NCBI GenBank assembly: GCA_902623995.1
Contig: CACNWE010000009.1
Location: 1-64,000, forward strand
Source of the DNA: an uncultured SAR116 cluster alpha proteobacterium
GTDB lineage: Bacteria > Pseudomonadota > Alphaproteobacteria > Puniceispirillales > Marisalimonadaceae
Length of the DNA stretch: 64,000 nt
Reading direction: 5' to 3'
This document shows positions 32,948 to 43,027 of the stretch, one piece after another. A program made the translations under genes and the position numbers. Position 1 is the stretch's first letter. Every line of letters starts with the position of its first letter. The notes beneath the pieces were generated by a model that had not been told where the DNA came from, made no database searches, and saw only the letters and a program-made list of their open reading frames with translations.

Positions 32948-33919
32948 ATGAAAATATTAATAATGGGTGGAGCTGGAATGATTGGGCAAAAACTGCTTAA
33001 TCTCTTATTAAAAAAAGAAAAATTAAATAATCAAAAAATCACTGAAATCACATTGTTTGATATCATAGAAGCCCCCTATCCTAATAATACTAATATTCCA
33101 ATACAATCAAAGTCAGGTGATATTTCAGATATAGTTGTCAGTAAAAATCTTATTTTATCTAAGCCAGATATAATTTTTCATTTGGCTGCTATAGTTTCAG
33201 GACAAGCTGAACAGGAATTTGATTTAGGTTGGGATATAAATGCAAAAGGAAGCTGGGGTTTATTTGAGGCAATAAGACATCAAGAAGATAATTATTGCCC
33301 AAGATTAGTTTTTACAAGCTCAATAGCAGTTTTTGGCGCCCCATTCCCAGATAAGATACCCGATGATTTTTTTACAACCCCTCTTACATCTTATGGAGCC
33401 CAAAAAGCTATATCTGAGTTATTATTAGCAGATTACTCAAGAAAGAAAATGATTGATGGTGTATCAATAAGGTTACCTACTATTTGCGTAAGACCTGGCA
33501 AACCTAATCTTGCAGCTTCAGGCTTTTTTTCTGGAATTATACGTGAGCCTTTAAATGGTCAAGAAGCAATTCTTCCCGTTAATCCTGATGTAAGACATTG
33601 GCATGCAACACCAAGAGCTGCTGCAGGTTTTTTAGTTCATGCTGCTGAGATTGATACATCAAAATTAAATGACAGAATAACATTAAACATGCCTGGTTTA
33701 TCTGTAACCGTTCAAGAACAAATAGACTCATTAGAGAGAGTTGCTGGCAGTGATGTTGTAAAACTTATCAAACATCAACCTGACCCAACAATACAAAAAA
33801 TAGTAAGTGGATGGGCAAGAAATTTTGATACAAAAAGATCCATTGAACTAGGTTTCAAGGCAGAAACAAATTTTGATGAGATAATCAAAACCTATATTGA
33901 AGACGATTTAAAAAAATAA
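32948..33919 (+). CDS. denD: D-erythronate dehydrogenase-like NAD-dependent epimerase/dehydratase family protein (DenD)
   Basis: 323-residue extended SDR. The nucleotide loop is MGGAGMIGQKLLNLLL. The catalytic Ser is in FTSSIAVFG and Tyr/Lys in SYGAQKAISELLL. The segments RLPTICVRPGKPNLAASGFF and PVNPDVRHWHATPRAAAG are those of DenD/NovC-like proteins. DenD oxidises D-erythronate to the 2-oxo acid that OtnI and OtnC handle after isomerisation and phosphorylation. GAGGG precedes the ATG. Together with the LtnD-, OtnI- and OtnC-like genes it points to tetronate catabolism. Confidence 0.8.
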   Translation: MKILIMGGAGMIGQKLLNLLLKKEKLNNQKITEITLFDIIEAPYPNNTNIPIQSKSGDISDIVVSKNLILSKPDIIFHLAAIVSGQAEQEFDLGWDINAKGSWGLFEAIRHQEDNYCPRLVFTSSIAVFGAPFPDKIPDDFFTTPLTSYGAQKAISELLLADYSRKKMIDGVSIRLPTICVRPGKPNLAASGFFSGIIREPLNGQEAILPVNPDVRHWHATPRAAAGFLVHAAEIDTSKLNDRITLNMPGLSVTVQEQIDSLERVAGSDVVKLIKHQPDPTIQKIVSGWARNFDTKRSIELGFKAETNFDEIIKTYIEDDLKK

Positions 33920-33952
33920 TCTTACTTACAAACATAACACTGGCAGAATAAT

Positions 33953-36900
33953 ATGTGGCAATTTTGGATAGATAGAGGTGGTACATTCACCGATATAGTA
34001 GCAAAAAAACCTGATGGTAAAATAATAATTGATAAGCTTTTATCTGAGAACTCTGATGCTTACAAAGATGCTGCAGTTGCAGGTATAAGAAGAATTCTTG
34101 AGCTCAAAAAAGAAGATAAAATTCCTACAGATATTATTTCTTCAGTGAAAATGGGTACAACTGTTGCAACCAATGCATTACTTGAAAGAAAAGGTGATAG
34201 AACTCTACTGCTTATTACAAAAGGCTTTGGAGACTTATTAAGAATTGGTTATCAAAATAGACCACTATTATTTGATCTAAATATCAAATTACCAGAGTTG
34301 TTATACGAAAGAGTAGTAGAAGTATCAGAAAGATTAAACGAGAAAGGCGATGTAGTTACTGAATTAAATGAGGAAGAAGTACGAAATTCACTAATCAAAG
34401 CAAAATCAGATGGTATAAATAGTGTAGCCATTGCTTTTATGCATTCATATATAAATCCTGATCATGAAAATAAAATTGAAAAAATTGCAAAAAAAGAAAG
34501 TTTTAATCAAATTTCAGTAAGTCATAAAGTATCTCCTCTAATTAAATTAGTTGGTAGAGGTGATACCACCGTAGTTGATGCTTATTTATCTCCAATTCTT
34601 AGACGGTACGTAAATCAAGTTTCAGAAGAACTTAAAGATACTAAATCTACTCAATTAATGTTTATGCAATCCAATGGAGGCCTAACAGACGCAAATCTTT
34701 TCCAAGGTAAAGATGCTTTATTATCTGGCCCAGCTGGAGGAGTTGTGAGTATGACACAAACCGGAAAGCAAGCAGGATTTAATAAATTAATTGGATTTGA
34801 TATGGGTGGAACTTCTACAGATGTATGCCATTTTGCTGGTGAGTTTGAAAGATCGTTTGAGACAGAATTAGCAGGTGTAAGAATTAGAGCTCCTATGATG
34901 CAGATTAATACTGTGGCAGCAGGTGGTGGCTCAATTCTTTCCTATAAAGATGGTAGATTTCAAGTTGGCCCGGAGAGCGCTGGAGCAATTCCTGGCCCAG
35001 CATCATATGGTAGAGGTGGACCTTTAACTGTGACTGATTGCAACGTCTTATTAGGTAAATTAAATCCAGATTTTTTCCCAAAAGTTTTTGGGAAAACTGG
35101 CGATCAACCTCTAAATTTAGAAATTGTAAAGAAAAAGTTTTTGGATTTGTCAGATATAATTTCTAAAGAAAAAAATGAGCCTATGATGGATATCTTTAAA
35201 ATGGCTGAAGGTTTTTTAAAAATAGCTGTCGAAAACATGGCTAATGCAATAAAAAAAATATCAATTCAAAAAGGTTATGATGTAACAAATTATATGTTGA
35301 ATTGTTTTGGAGGTGCAGGCGGGCAACATGCATGTAATGTTGCTGATTCTCTTGGTATTTCAAATGTTATGATACATCCATATGCTGGAGTTTTATCAGC
35401 CTACGGAATGGGCCTTGCTGAAATTAGAAGTATTAGGGAAGGTCATTTTGAAAAAAATATCACAAATATTTTAGACGCTGAAAACTTAATTGAAATCTTA
35501 TCTTCACAAGCAAAAAAAGATCTAAATAATCAAGATATTTCTGATGCTTCAATTATTCTCTTAAAAAATGCTTTTTTGCATTATAAAGGTTCGCATCAAA
35601 ATTTAGAAATCAAATTTGATACACCTGAAAATATGAGAAAATCTTTTGAACAAGAACATAAAAAACGCTTTGGTTTTTTTGTTGAAGATAGAGAAATATT
35701 TATTGAAATGCTAACTGTTGAAGCAGTAGGTAAAAAAACAGAAAACTATAATTTTTTAAATCCTAACACATCAACTACAAAGGCAAATCCTATTGCATTC
35801 AAAAAAATGTATGTAAATGGCTCAGAAATTAATACACCAGTCTATAAAAGGGATGAATTAATAATTGGACAGAATATTTCAGGTCCAGCTATCATTGTAG
35901 AAGCAACAGGTACTAACATAATTGATGCTGGTTGGTCTGGAACATTAGACAAGCATTATAATTTAATCTTATCTAGAGTAGAAGAAAAGAAACTTCAAAA
36001 AGGAATAGGAACATCTGTAGATGTTGTAATGCTTGAAGTATTTAACAATCTTTTTATGAATATTGCTGAACAAATGGGCGCAACGTTAGCAAACACTGCT
36101 TATTCAGTGAATATAAAAGAAAGATTAGATTTTTCATGTGCTCTTTTTAATCATGAAGGGTCTCTAGTTGCCAATGCCCCTCATGTTCCAGTTCATTTAG
36201 GATCTATGTCAGAGGCAATAAAAACAGTAGTTAGATTAAACAAAGATAATATTTATCCAGATGATGTTTTTGTACTCAATGCACCATTTAATGGTGGAAC
36301 ACATCTTCCAGATGTAACGGTGATAACTCCAGTTTTTGATAAAAATGGAAAAGAAATTATATTTTTTGTTGCCTCTCGTGGCCATCATGCCGACATAGGA
36401 GGTAAAACACCAGGTTCTGGTCCACCAGACTCAAAGCATATTGAAGAAGAAGGTGTCTTGATTGATAATTTTAAGTTGTTTGATAAAGGTATATTTCGTG
36501 AGCAAGAAATGAGAAAAATCCTATCATCCGGTAAGTATCCATGTCGAAATGTTGAACATAATATGGCAGATCTTGCAGCTCAAGTTGCAGCAAATAAAAC
36601 AGGCATTAATGAAATTAATTCAATGATTGACCAATTTGGTATTGAAACTGTGCATGCCTATATGAATCATGTACAAGATAATGCAGAAGAAAGTATACGT
36701 AATGCCATAGTTAATTTAAAACAAGGTGAATATGAGTATGAACTTGATAATGGTGAGTTCATAAGAGTTAATGTAAAAATTGATAAGAAAAATCGTGAGG
36801 CTATTATTGATTTTACAGGCACAGCTCCTAAGAATCCTTTCAATTATAATGCCCCAATGGCAGTATGTTATGCTGTAATATTATATGTATTTAGAACATT

Positions 36901-37546
36901 AGTTGGAAATAATATTCCACTTAATGAAGGATGTTTTAAACCAATTAAAATTATTATACCAAATAATTCAATGATAAATGCAAAGTATCCTTCTGCAGTA
37001 ATAGCCGGTAATACAGAAGTAAGTCAATTGACATGCAACGCATTATTTGGAGCACTAGGTGTGATTGCTGGTAGTCAAGCAACCATGAATAATTTTATCT
37101 GGGGAAATGACACAATACAAAATTATGAAACCATTTGTGGAGGAACTGGTGCTGGTCCTAACTTTCATGGAACGTCTGCTATTCAAACTCATATGACTAA
37201 TACTAGAAGCACTGATCCAGAGGTATTAGAAACTCGTTTTCCAGTAAGACTTGAAGAATTTTCAATAAGAAAAAACTCTGGTGGAAAAGGTAAGTTTAAT
37301 GGAGGAGATGGAGTAACCAGAAAACTTAGATTTTTAGAGCCAATGACAGTAACAACATTATGTTCACATAGGAGAGTGAAACCATTTGGTTTGAATGGAG
37401 GTAGTCCAGGAGATTGTGGTAAAGAATGGCTTGAAAGAACTGACGGTAGTATTTTAAACTTGAATGGTAACGATAGTTGTGAAGTTGAACCGAATGACTT
37501 ATTTGTAATGGAAACACCTGGCGGTGGTGGTTTTGGTAAAAATTAA
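33953..37546 (+). CDS. 5-oxoprolinase / hydantoinase A-B fusion
   Basis: 1197 residues, a fused HyuA-HyuB protein as in ATP-dependent 5-oxoprolinases. The N-terminal HyuA part (about 1-670) begins [18 protein letters not shown] and has [31 protein letters not shown] and [14 protein letters not shown] for ATP. The HyuB part (about 685-1197) has [34 protein letters not shown] and a C-terminal [10 protein letters not shown]. The reaction opens 5-oxoproline (or hydantoin-like rings) with ATP. The single-chain form is typical of the 5-oxoprolinase proper. It begins 33 bases after denD and ends six bases before the convergent cyclase gene. Confidence 0.88.
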   Translation: MWQFWIDRGGTFTDIVAKKPDGKIIIDKLLSENSDAYKDAAVAGIRRILELKKEDKIPTDIISSVKMGTTVATNALLERKGDRTLLLITKGFGDLLRIGYQNRPLLFDLNIKLPELLYERVVEVSERLNEKGDVVTELNEEEVRNSLIKAKSDGINSVAIAFMHSYINPDHENKIEKIAKKESFNQISVSHKVSPLIKLVGRGDTTVVDAYLSPILRRYVNQVSEELKDTKSTQLMFMQSNGGLTDANLFQGKDALLSGPAGGVVSMTQTGKQAGFNKLIGFDMGGTSTDVCHFAGEFERSFETELAGVRIRAPMMQINTVAAGGGSILSYKDGRFQVGPESAGAIPGPASYGRGGPLTVTDCNVLLGKLNPDFFPKVFGKTGDQPLNLEIVKKKFLDLSDIISKEKNEPMMDIFKMAEGFLKIAVENMANAIKKISIQKGYDVTNYMLNCFGGAGGQHACNVADSLGISNVMIHPYAGVLSAYGMGLAEIRSIREGHFEKNITNILDAENLIEILSSQAKKDLNNQDISDASIILLKNAFLHYKGSHQNLEIKFDTPENMRKSFEQEHKKRFGFFVEDREIFIEMLTVEAVGKKTENYNFLNPNTSTTKANPIAFKKMYVNGSEINTPVYKRDELIIGQNISGPAIIVEATGTNIIDAGWSGTLDKHYNLILSRVEEKKLQKGIGTSVDVVMLEVFNNLFMNIAEQMGATLANTAYSVNIKERLDFSCALFNHEGSLVANAPHVPVHLGSMSEAIKTVVRLNKDNIYPDDVFVLNAPFNGGTHLPDVTVITPVFDKNGKEIIFFVASRGHHADIGGKTPGSGPPDSKHIEEEGVLIDNFKLFDKGIFREQEMRKILSSGKYPCRNVEHNMADLAAQVAANKTGINEINSMIDQFGIETVHAYMNHVQDNAEESIRNAIVNLKQGEYEYELDNGEFIRVNVKIDKKNREAIIDFTGTAPKNPFNYNAPMAVCYAVILYVFRTLVGNNIPLNEGCFKPIKIIIPNNSMINAKYPSAVIAGNTEVSQLTCNALFGALGVIAGSQATMNNFIWGNDTIQNYETICGGTGAGPNFHGTSAIQTHMTNTRSTDPEVLETRFPVRLEEFSIRKNSGGKGKFNGGDGVTRKLRFLEPMTVTTLCSHRRVKPFGLNGGSPGDCGKEWLERTDGSILNLNGNDSCEVEPNDLFVMETPGGGGFGKN

Positions 37547-37552
37547 AATTAA

Positions 37553-39295
37553 TTAAACACTTTCAATAAAGTCTAATAAATTTTTTTTTATATCTTCACT
37601 TTGAATATGAAATCTATCTACTGCCTGTGGCCAATCGGTATCGGCGAACTCTTTCTTTAAGATCTTATATTCATTACTTATTTGTAAGTCTTGTTTTAAT
37701 TTCGATCTTGAATACAGAATTAATGCAATTGCTCTTGGGTCCATTACCCTAACATCAAAGCTTAGTTCGACTACTTTATTGTAATCCTCAGCAAAAAAAT
37801 ATCCAAGAATTAAGTCTTTAACTCTATTATCGGATGATGACTGACCTTGAGGAATTGGATCCAGTTCATATGCCTTATTCAGTAACTCTAATCCTTCATC
37901 AACCTTACCAGTTCTAACTAGAACCTCTCCGTAACCAGAAAGTACTCTAGGGTCATTAGGAACCATGTTAAATGCCTTTCTTCCGTGATCTTCAGCCAAA
38001 ACATAATCGTGGTTGCTTAAATAAACTGCTGATAACATTCGGTGACATTCAAAATCATTTTCATTCAATTCTAAGGCTTTATCTATATTTTGTTTAGCTT
38101 CTGCAAAAATTTCTTCAGCATTTTGGTCAGAAAAACCTCTAAACATTGCTTGACCTAAAGTACAACATTTCCAAGCATATGCTTGGGCATTATTCACATC
38201 AGCTTCAATAGCTTTGTCGAAATTTTTTAAAGCTTCCTGACAAGCTTCTTTTGTAAATTTATGATGGTTTTCCTTACCCCTAAGTAAATATTCGTATGAA
38301 CTTATATTTTCAGTGGGCTTTCTTTTAGATCTTTGCAAAGAACTGATCTCAATTTCACCTAAAAGAGCAATTGAAATTTTTCTAACTATTTCGTCCTGCA
38401 AGTCAAATATATCCTCAAGTACCCTATCATACTTATTACTCCAAATAATATTATCATCTTTTGCATCGCTCAATTCGATACTTATTCTAACTCTCTTACC
38501 CGAAGCCCTTATTCCTCCTGTTACAATAAAATCTAGATCGAATTTCTTAGAAAATTCTCTAATATCTTGATTTTCGTCTTTAAAATTTACAGTTGTTTGT
38601 CTTGAGATTATCTCAAACTCACGCATCATAGAAAATTCAGTTATTAGATCTTCAACAATACCATCAACTAAAAAACCACTATCTTCATCTTTACTTGTGT
38701 TAGCAAAAGGTAAGATTGCAAATTTGGGTTTTTTATTAATATTTATTTTCGTCGTATTTTTGATTTTACTTTTGCCATCACCCAGTAAAGAAAAAACTTC
38801 AAAATCATTTGAAATATTTTTTAATTCAATTTTACCTAAAGCATGAATGGTTTCGTCAATTTTATTATGAATTTGTTGCTTAACAACTTCTGAAATTAAT
38901 ATCTCACCAACTGGTGATTGGCTTTCAAGACGAGCTGCTATGTTCACCCCATTTCCATAAATATTATCACCTTCAATTATAATATCATCTAGGTGTATCC
39001 CTACTCTCCATGATAATTTAGGATTTGTTTCTTCAACTAAATTTCTGTTTTTTATAGAATTTTGAAAATTAATAGCTGCTTTAGTGGCTCCAACTGGACT
39101 ATCAAATTCTGCTATTATTGAGTCGCCAGCTGTGTGAAATATTCTACCATCAAATTTACTTATTACAGGGTCTATAATTTCTCTACATTCTTTCAAACTA
39201 ATTAAAGTTTTTTCTTCTTGGGATTCCATATGTTTGCTGAAACCAACACAATCAGTTGCTAAAATTGTTGCTAATTTTCTTTTTACCTCAGACAT
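37553..39295 (-). CDS. Class III adenylate/guanylate cyclase with TolB-N-like and TPR regions
   Basis: 580 residues, soluble. The cyclase domain (about 5-170) has metal-binding Asp in ATDCVGFSKHM and in HTAGDSIIAEF, and the transition-state Asn/Arg in GNGVNIAARLE. The lysine that usually contacts the purine (GRxxKxxGD) is replaced (GRIFHTAGD), so ATP specificity cannot be assumed. Residues about 190-310 (FAILPFANTSKDED) resemble the TolB-N/FlgO-like domain of rhizobial cyclases. TPR-like helices (about 340-520) end the protein. It would make a cyclic nucleotide signal in the cytoplasm. TAGGA precedes the ATG. It stands alone between oxoprolinase and LrgB. Confidence 0.83.
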   Translation of the reverse strand: MSEVKRKLATILATDCVGFSKHMESQEEKTLISLKECREIIDPVISKFDGRIFHTAGDSIIAEFDSPVGATKAAINFQNSIKNRNLVEETNPKLSWRVGIHLDDIIIEGDNIYGNGVNIAARLESQSPVGEILISEVVKQQIHNKIDETIHALGKIELKNISNDFEVFSLLGDGKSKIKNTTKININKKPKFAILPFANTSKDEDSGFLVDGIVEDLITEFSMMREFEIISRQTTVNFKDENQDIREFSKKFDLDFIVTGGIRASGKRVRISIELSDAKDDNIIWSNKYDRVLEDIFDLQDEIVRKISIALLGEIEISSLQRSKRKPTENISSYEYLLRGKENHHKFTKEACQEALKNFDKAIEADVNNAQAYAWKCCTLGQAMFRGFSDQNAEEIFAEAKQNIDKALELNENDFECHRMLSAVYLSNHDYVLAEDHGRKAFNMVPNDPRVLSGYGEVLVRTGKVDEGLELLNKAYELDPIPQGQSSSDNRVKDLILGYFFAEDYNKVVELSFDVRVMDPRAIALILYSRSKLKQDLQISNEYKILKKEFADTDWPQAVDRFHIQSEDIKKNLLDFIESV

Positions 39296-39401
39296 ATGAT
39301 CCTAACTGAATTTTAAAAATATTCTCATTTGGTGAACAAAAATGTAATTAAACTACAATTTGTATGTTACGATTTTTTTAAAATAATTGAAGTAAAAGTT
39401 A

Positions 39402-39599
39402 ATGATTAATAATAATAAAATTAATAACCCATTAATTTGTTTAAAAACTAGATCAAAAGCAAAAATAATTGACTTTTTTGATAAAGATAAAGTTCGATAT
39501 GCAAAAATTAAAATTGAAGTAGAATTTGGGAATACATCAGTTCAAGTTTTAAGGTCACTTCAATTAAATGAAATTGACAACTATTTTAGTCTTTCTTAG
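39402..39599 (+). CDS. Small hypothetical protein
   Basis: A 65-residue open frame in the space between the cyclase and lrgB. It is basic at the N-terminus, has no membrane segment, and ends with a beta-strand-like VEFGNTSVQVLRSLQL. I recognise no family. Only a weak SD-like GAAGT precedes the ATG. The frame exactly fills the gap and overlaps no other likely gene, which is the main support. It could be spurious. Confidence 0.35.
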   Translation: MINNNKINNPLICLKTRSKAKIIDFFDKDKVRYAKIKIEVEFGNTSVQVLRSLQLNEIDNYFSLS

Positions 39600-39614
39600 T
39601 TATCCATGAATAAT

Positions 39615-40337
39615 TTAAATAATCTTTAAAAATAACGGGACTAAGATTGATGTTAATAATCCACTCAATCCCATACCTACTGCCGCATAGACTCCTGCAT
39701 TTTTATTTCTACTCATAGCCCTTGCTGTTCCAATACCATGACTTGTCAGTCCCAAGCTAAATCCTCTTGCGTCCATATTTTTTAATTTCATTACATCAAA
39801 TACAAAAACACCCAATGAAGCACCAACTACTCCAGTCAAAATAGTAATAATTGCGGTTAAAGATGGGATACCACCAATTATTTCAGAAATACCCATTGCT
39901 ATAGGTGCAGTTACATTCCTTGGAAGAAGGCTCATTATTAATTCTTTGGGTAATTCTAGGTATAAAGATAGAGTATATGTAATTAAAATTGCAAAAGTTG
40001 ATCCTAAGATTAATGATATTAGTATGGCTTTACTATTTGAGATGATTAAATTCCAATTTTTATAAATTGGTATTGCTAAAGCTACTGTCGCAGGGCCTAA
40101 AAGAAAGTGAATAAACTTTGCTCCATCAAAGTAACGTTCATACTTTATATTAAATAAAATTAAAATTAAACTCACTATTAGAACACTCATTGCCACAGGG
40201 TTTAAAAGAGGGAACAAGTTGGACTTTTTATATGCCATATCTGCTATTAAATATGATCCAATAGTTAGTGTTAACCAAAATAATGGCTCGGCTTGTAGAT
40301 AAACCCAAATACTGTATAGTTTGTCCTGATCAATCAA
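39615..40337 (-). CDS. lrgB: LrgB/CidB family membrane protein
   Basis: 240 residues with about seven membrane helices. The signature LPRNVTAPIAMGISEIIGG (near 140-158) and the later GLTSHGIGTARAMSRNKNAG are hallmarks of LrgB, the putative murein-hydrolase-export or metabolite (pyruvate/glycolate) transport partner of LrgA. The start codon overlaps the end of lrgA by eight bases. In plants and Bacillus the pair moves glycolate, lactate or pyruvate, which would suit the lactate/glycolate oxidases in this window. That link is inference. Confidence 0.88.
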   Translation of the reverse strand: MIDQDKLYSIWVYLQAEPLFWLTLTIGSYLIADMAYKKSNLFPLLNPVAMSVLIVSLILILFNIKYERYFDGAKFIHFLLGPATVALAIPIYKNWNLIISNSKAILISLILGSTFAILITYTLSLYLELPKELIMSLLPRNVTAPIAMGISEIIGGIPSLTAIITILTGVVGASLGVFVFDVMKLKNMDARGFSLGLTSHGIGTARAMSRNKNAGVYAAVGMGLSGLLTSILVPLFLKII

Positions 40338-40698
40338 CTAGGGTTTTCTTTCTAAGAATTTTTTCCATAATATACCCCGTTAAAGCAAGGGTTGATAAAG
40401 TCCCTAAAATAATTACGAAAACAACTGAAGCAAGATTATCTTCTAAAAGAGAAAGATGCATTACAACACCAACTCCTAAAGGAATAAATAATAACGGCAG
40501 ATAATTTAATAAAATTTCTGCTGAATTAAACAAATCTTCTTTAATGGGTACTACTTTTTGTCTTTTTTGTATTAGAAGCAGTGTAAGTAAAAGTAAAACT
40601 AGACCAATAACTGGTCCAGGAATACTCAAACCAAAAAATTTCTGAAAAAGTTCACCTATTAATTGGTATAATAAAATTATAAAAACACTCTTAAGCAT
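40330..40698 (-). CDS. lrgA: LrgA/CidA family membrane protein
   Basis: 122 residues with four hydrophobic helices. The family segment FGLSIPGPVIGLVLLLLTLL (near 23-42) and LLNYLPLLFIPLGVGVVMHL (near 67-86) are typical of CidA/LrgA holin-like proteins. It is co-translated with lrgB through an eight-base overlap. The two act together in the inner membrane; roles proposed for the family are control of murein hydrolases and pyruvate or glycolate transport. Confidence 0.87.
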   Translation of the reverse strand: MLKSVFIILLYQLIGELFQKFFGLSIPGPVIGLVLLLLTLLLIQKRQKVVPIKEDLFNSAEILLNYLPLLFIPLGVGVVMHLSLLEDNLASVVFVIILGTLSTLALTGYIMEKILRKKTLVD

Positions 40699-40729
40699 TT
40701 TTAAATACTTCTAAATTACAGAAATTAAA

Positions 40730-41971
40730 TCAAAAAAAGGCCTGAATACCCGTTTGTGCTCTACCTAATATAAGTGCATGAACGTCATGAGTGCCTTCAT
40801 ATGTATTAACAGTTTCTAAATTCATTAAATGACGCATCACTTGGTATTCAGCATGTATACCATTTCCCCCGTGCATATCCCTTGATTGTCTAGCAATTTC
40901 AAGTGCTTTACCACAATTATTTCTTTTTATGAGCGAAATTGCTTCTGGTGCTAAATTACCCTGATCAAATAACCTTCCAACTTGAAGTGCCGCACCTAAA
41001 CCTAATGCAATTTCAGTTTGCATATCTGCTAATTTTTTTTGAATTAGTTGAGTAGCTGCCAATGGTTTACCAAATTGTTTTCTATCTAATGTGTACTGGC
41101 GAGCTCTATGCCAACAGTCTTCAGCTGCTCCCATCACTCCCCAAGCTATGCCATATCTTGCTCTATTCAAACAGCCAAATGGTCCTTTTAGACCAGTTAT
41201 ATTTGGCATTAGATTTTCATCTGGAACAAAAACATTGTCCATAACAATTTCACCAGTTATAGACGCTCTAAGTGATAATTTTCCTTTTATTTTTGGTGCA
41301 CTTAAACCATTCATTCCTTTTTCAAGTATAAATCCTTTAATGGCGTCACCATGTTCTTTAGACTTAGCCCAAACAACAAAAACATCAGCTATTGGAGAAT
41401 TAGAAATCCACATTTTTGAACCAGATAAAGAATATCCACCCTTAACTTTTGTTGCTGTAGTTTTCATAGAGCTAGGATCTGATCCAGCATCTGGTTCCGT
41501 CAATCCAAAACAACCAATAAGATCACCTGAAGCCAAACCTGGTAAATACTTTTGTCTTTGTTCTTCACTTCCGTAGGTATAAATTGGATGCATTACTAAA
41601 GAGGATTGAACAGACATCATTGATCTATAACCTGAGTCAACTCTCTCTACCTCTTTGGCTACTAGTCCATAGGATACGTACGAAGCACCAGCACAACCAT
41701 ACTTTTCAGGAATAGTAATTCCCAACAAACCAAGTTCTCCCATTTCTTTAAAGATATTTTTATCTGTTTTTTCTTCTAAAAAAGCTTCCTCTACTCTTGG
41801 TAAAAGTTTAGCTTGAGCGTATTCATGAGCAGTTGATTTAATTAGAGCCTCTTCTTCAGAAATCAAAGAATCTAATAAGAGGGGATCTTCCCAGTTAAAA
41901 TTGGGTTTAACTTTTGACTTTGATTTAAGATCAACTACATTTTTTTGATCTATATCAATACTTGTATCCAT
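40730..41971 (-). CDS. gcdH: Glutaryl-CoA dehydrogenase-like acyl-CoA dehydrogenase
   Basis: 413 residues. The FAD-binding segments [18 protein letters not shown] and [17 protein letters not shown], the substrate Arg region [10 protein letters not shown] and the catalytic Glu in [17 protein letters not shown] are those of glutaryl-CoA dehydrogenase, including [10 protein letters not shown] near the N-terminus, typical of GcdH. It oxidatively decarboxylates glutaryl-CoA to crotonyl-CoA, at the end of lysine or tryptophan breakdown; FadJ at 9007 could continue. AAGGA precedes the ATG. No glutarate CoA-transferase gene is adjacent. Confidence 0.88.
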   Translation of the reverse strand: MDTSIDIDQKNVVDLKSKSKVKPNFNWEDPLLLDSLISEEEALIKSTAHEYAQAKLLPRVEEAFLEEKTDKNIFKEMGELGLLGITIPEKYGCAGASYVSYGLVAKEVERVDSGYRSMMSVQSSLVMHPIYTYGSEEQRQKYLPGLASGDLIGCFGLTEPDAGSDPSSMKTTATKVKGGYSLSGSKMWISNSPIADVFVVWAKSKEHGDAIKGFILEKGMNGLSAPKIKGKLSLRASITGEIVMDNVFVPDENLMPNITGLKGPFGCLNRARYGIAWGVMGAAEDCWHRARQYTLDRKQFGKPLAATQLIQKKLADMQTEIALGLGAALQVGRLFDQGNLAPEAISLIKRNNCGKALEIARQSRDMHGGNGIHAEYQVMRHLMNLETVNTYEGTHDVHALILGRAQTGIQAFF

Positions 41972-42036
41972 GACATATCCTTAATTTTTTTTTTGCATAT
42001 TACTCAAATAATTTTTTAAAAACAATACTTATTAGT

Positions 42037-42639
42037 TCAATTGAGACTTAATAAATGTCTTTCAACAAAATCTAATCTATCTTGTCCCCAATAAATTTGA
42101 TCATCTATAATATATGTTGGAGCTCCGAAAACATTTTTTTTAATCGCTAGTTGGGTATATTCTTCAAAAATTTTTTTACATTCCTCACTTTTAGCAAACG
42201 AAATAATTTTTTTTGAATTTAAGTTCATATGGTTCAATATGTTTATAAGCACATCTTCATTGTCTACATCTTGATTTCTTACCCACAAACTATTCATAAT
42301 ATTATCGGCAAGCTCAAAATAATTTGCTACTTTTTGAATTTTTGCAGCTATGATTATTAATGACGGAAGAACAGATTTTGATGGGAAAAATTTTGGTTGT
42401 GGATTTAATTTTATATTTAAAAATTTAGACCATCTATTCAATTCTTGTAATCTCAAATTTTGTCTTTGAGGTGGTCTCTTTGAAACAGAAAGACCTCCTG
42501 AAATTGGAAAAATCTCCCCATAGTTTACTGGATACATATTTAAATTAACATTGAATTTTTTTATCAATTCCCCTAAACGACCATGTCCAAGAAATGTCCA
42601 AGGACTTCCATGGCTCATAAAATAATCAATTGAAATCAT
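42037..42639 (-). CDS. 2-hydroxychromene-2-carboxylate isomerase-like DsbA-fold protein
   Basis: 200 residues of the kappa-class GST/DsbA fold. The N-terminal IDYFMSHGSPWTFLGH places Ser in the CxxC position, as in NahD/HCCA isomerases. The C-terminal VFGAPTYIIDDQIYWGQDRL is the family cis-Pro region. Members isomerise glutathione-linked aromatic intermediates, but many have unknown substrates. The start overlaps the cupin stop as TAATG. It is third in a TauD-cupin-isomerase operon. Confidence 0.8.
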   Translation of the reverse strand: MISIDYFMSHGSPWTFLGHGRLGELIKKFNVNLNMYPVNYGEIFPISGGLSVSKRPPQRQNLRLQELNRWSKFLNIKLNPQPKFFPSKSVLPSLIIIAAKIQKVANYFELADNIMNSLWVRNQDVDNEDVLINILNHMNLNSKKIISFAKSEECKKIFEEYTQLAIKKNVFGAPTYIIDDQIYWGQDRLDFVERHLLSLN

Positions 42640-43007
42640 TATGTGCCAAATCCAGAACCAGCAGATTTGTAATTTTCTCTAGGAGGGCTAAAAACATCAA
42701 GGATTTTTGCTCCTTCTGGACCAGCTATAATACCATGTTCAACCCCGCCAGGCGTTTGCCAAAAGTCACCCTTTTTAATTTCTATTTCTTCTCCACCTTG
42801 AATTCTAATTCCAGAACCTTCAATCAAAAGTCCCCATTGCTCTTCTGGATGTGAGTGAATTTTACCTTTAGCATTTGGCTCAATGTTAACCAAAGATAGC
42901 ATAGCTTGCTCTCCACAAAAAATTCTTGTAGAAACTCCTTCTGCAAGTTCTCTTTTTATTCCTGAATCTAAGTCATTTATGTTATTAAAATATTTTTTTT
43001 GCGACAT
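42639..43007 (-). CDS. Small cupin-domain protein
   Basis: 122 residues from ATG at 43007 (GGAG seven bases upstream; a GTG four codons earlier is unlikely). A single cupin barrel: metal ligands in IHSHPEEQWGLLIEG (two His, one Glu) and a distal His in TPGGVEHGIIAGPEG, followed by LDVFSPPREN. Such proteins are small dioxygenases, isomerases or sugar-binding proteins. It lies between TauD and the HCCA isomerase-like gene. Function not recognised beyond the fold. Confidence 0.78.
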   Translation of the reverse strand: MSQKKYFNNINDLDSGIKRELAEGVSTRIFCGEQAMLSLVNIEPNAKGKIHSHPEEQWGLLIEGSGIRIQGGEEIEIKKGDFWQTPGGVEHGIIAGPEGAKILDVFSPPRENYKSAGSGFGT

Positions 43008-43027
43008 CTTTTTCTCCACTTTTTTGC

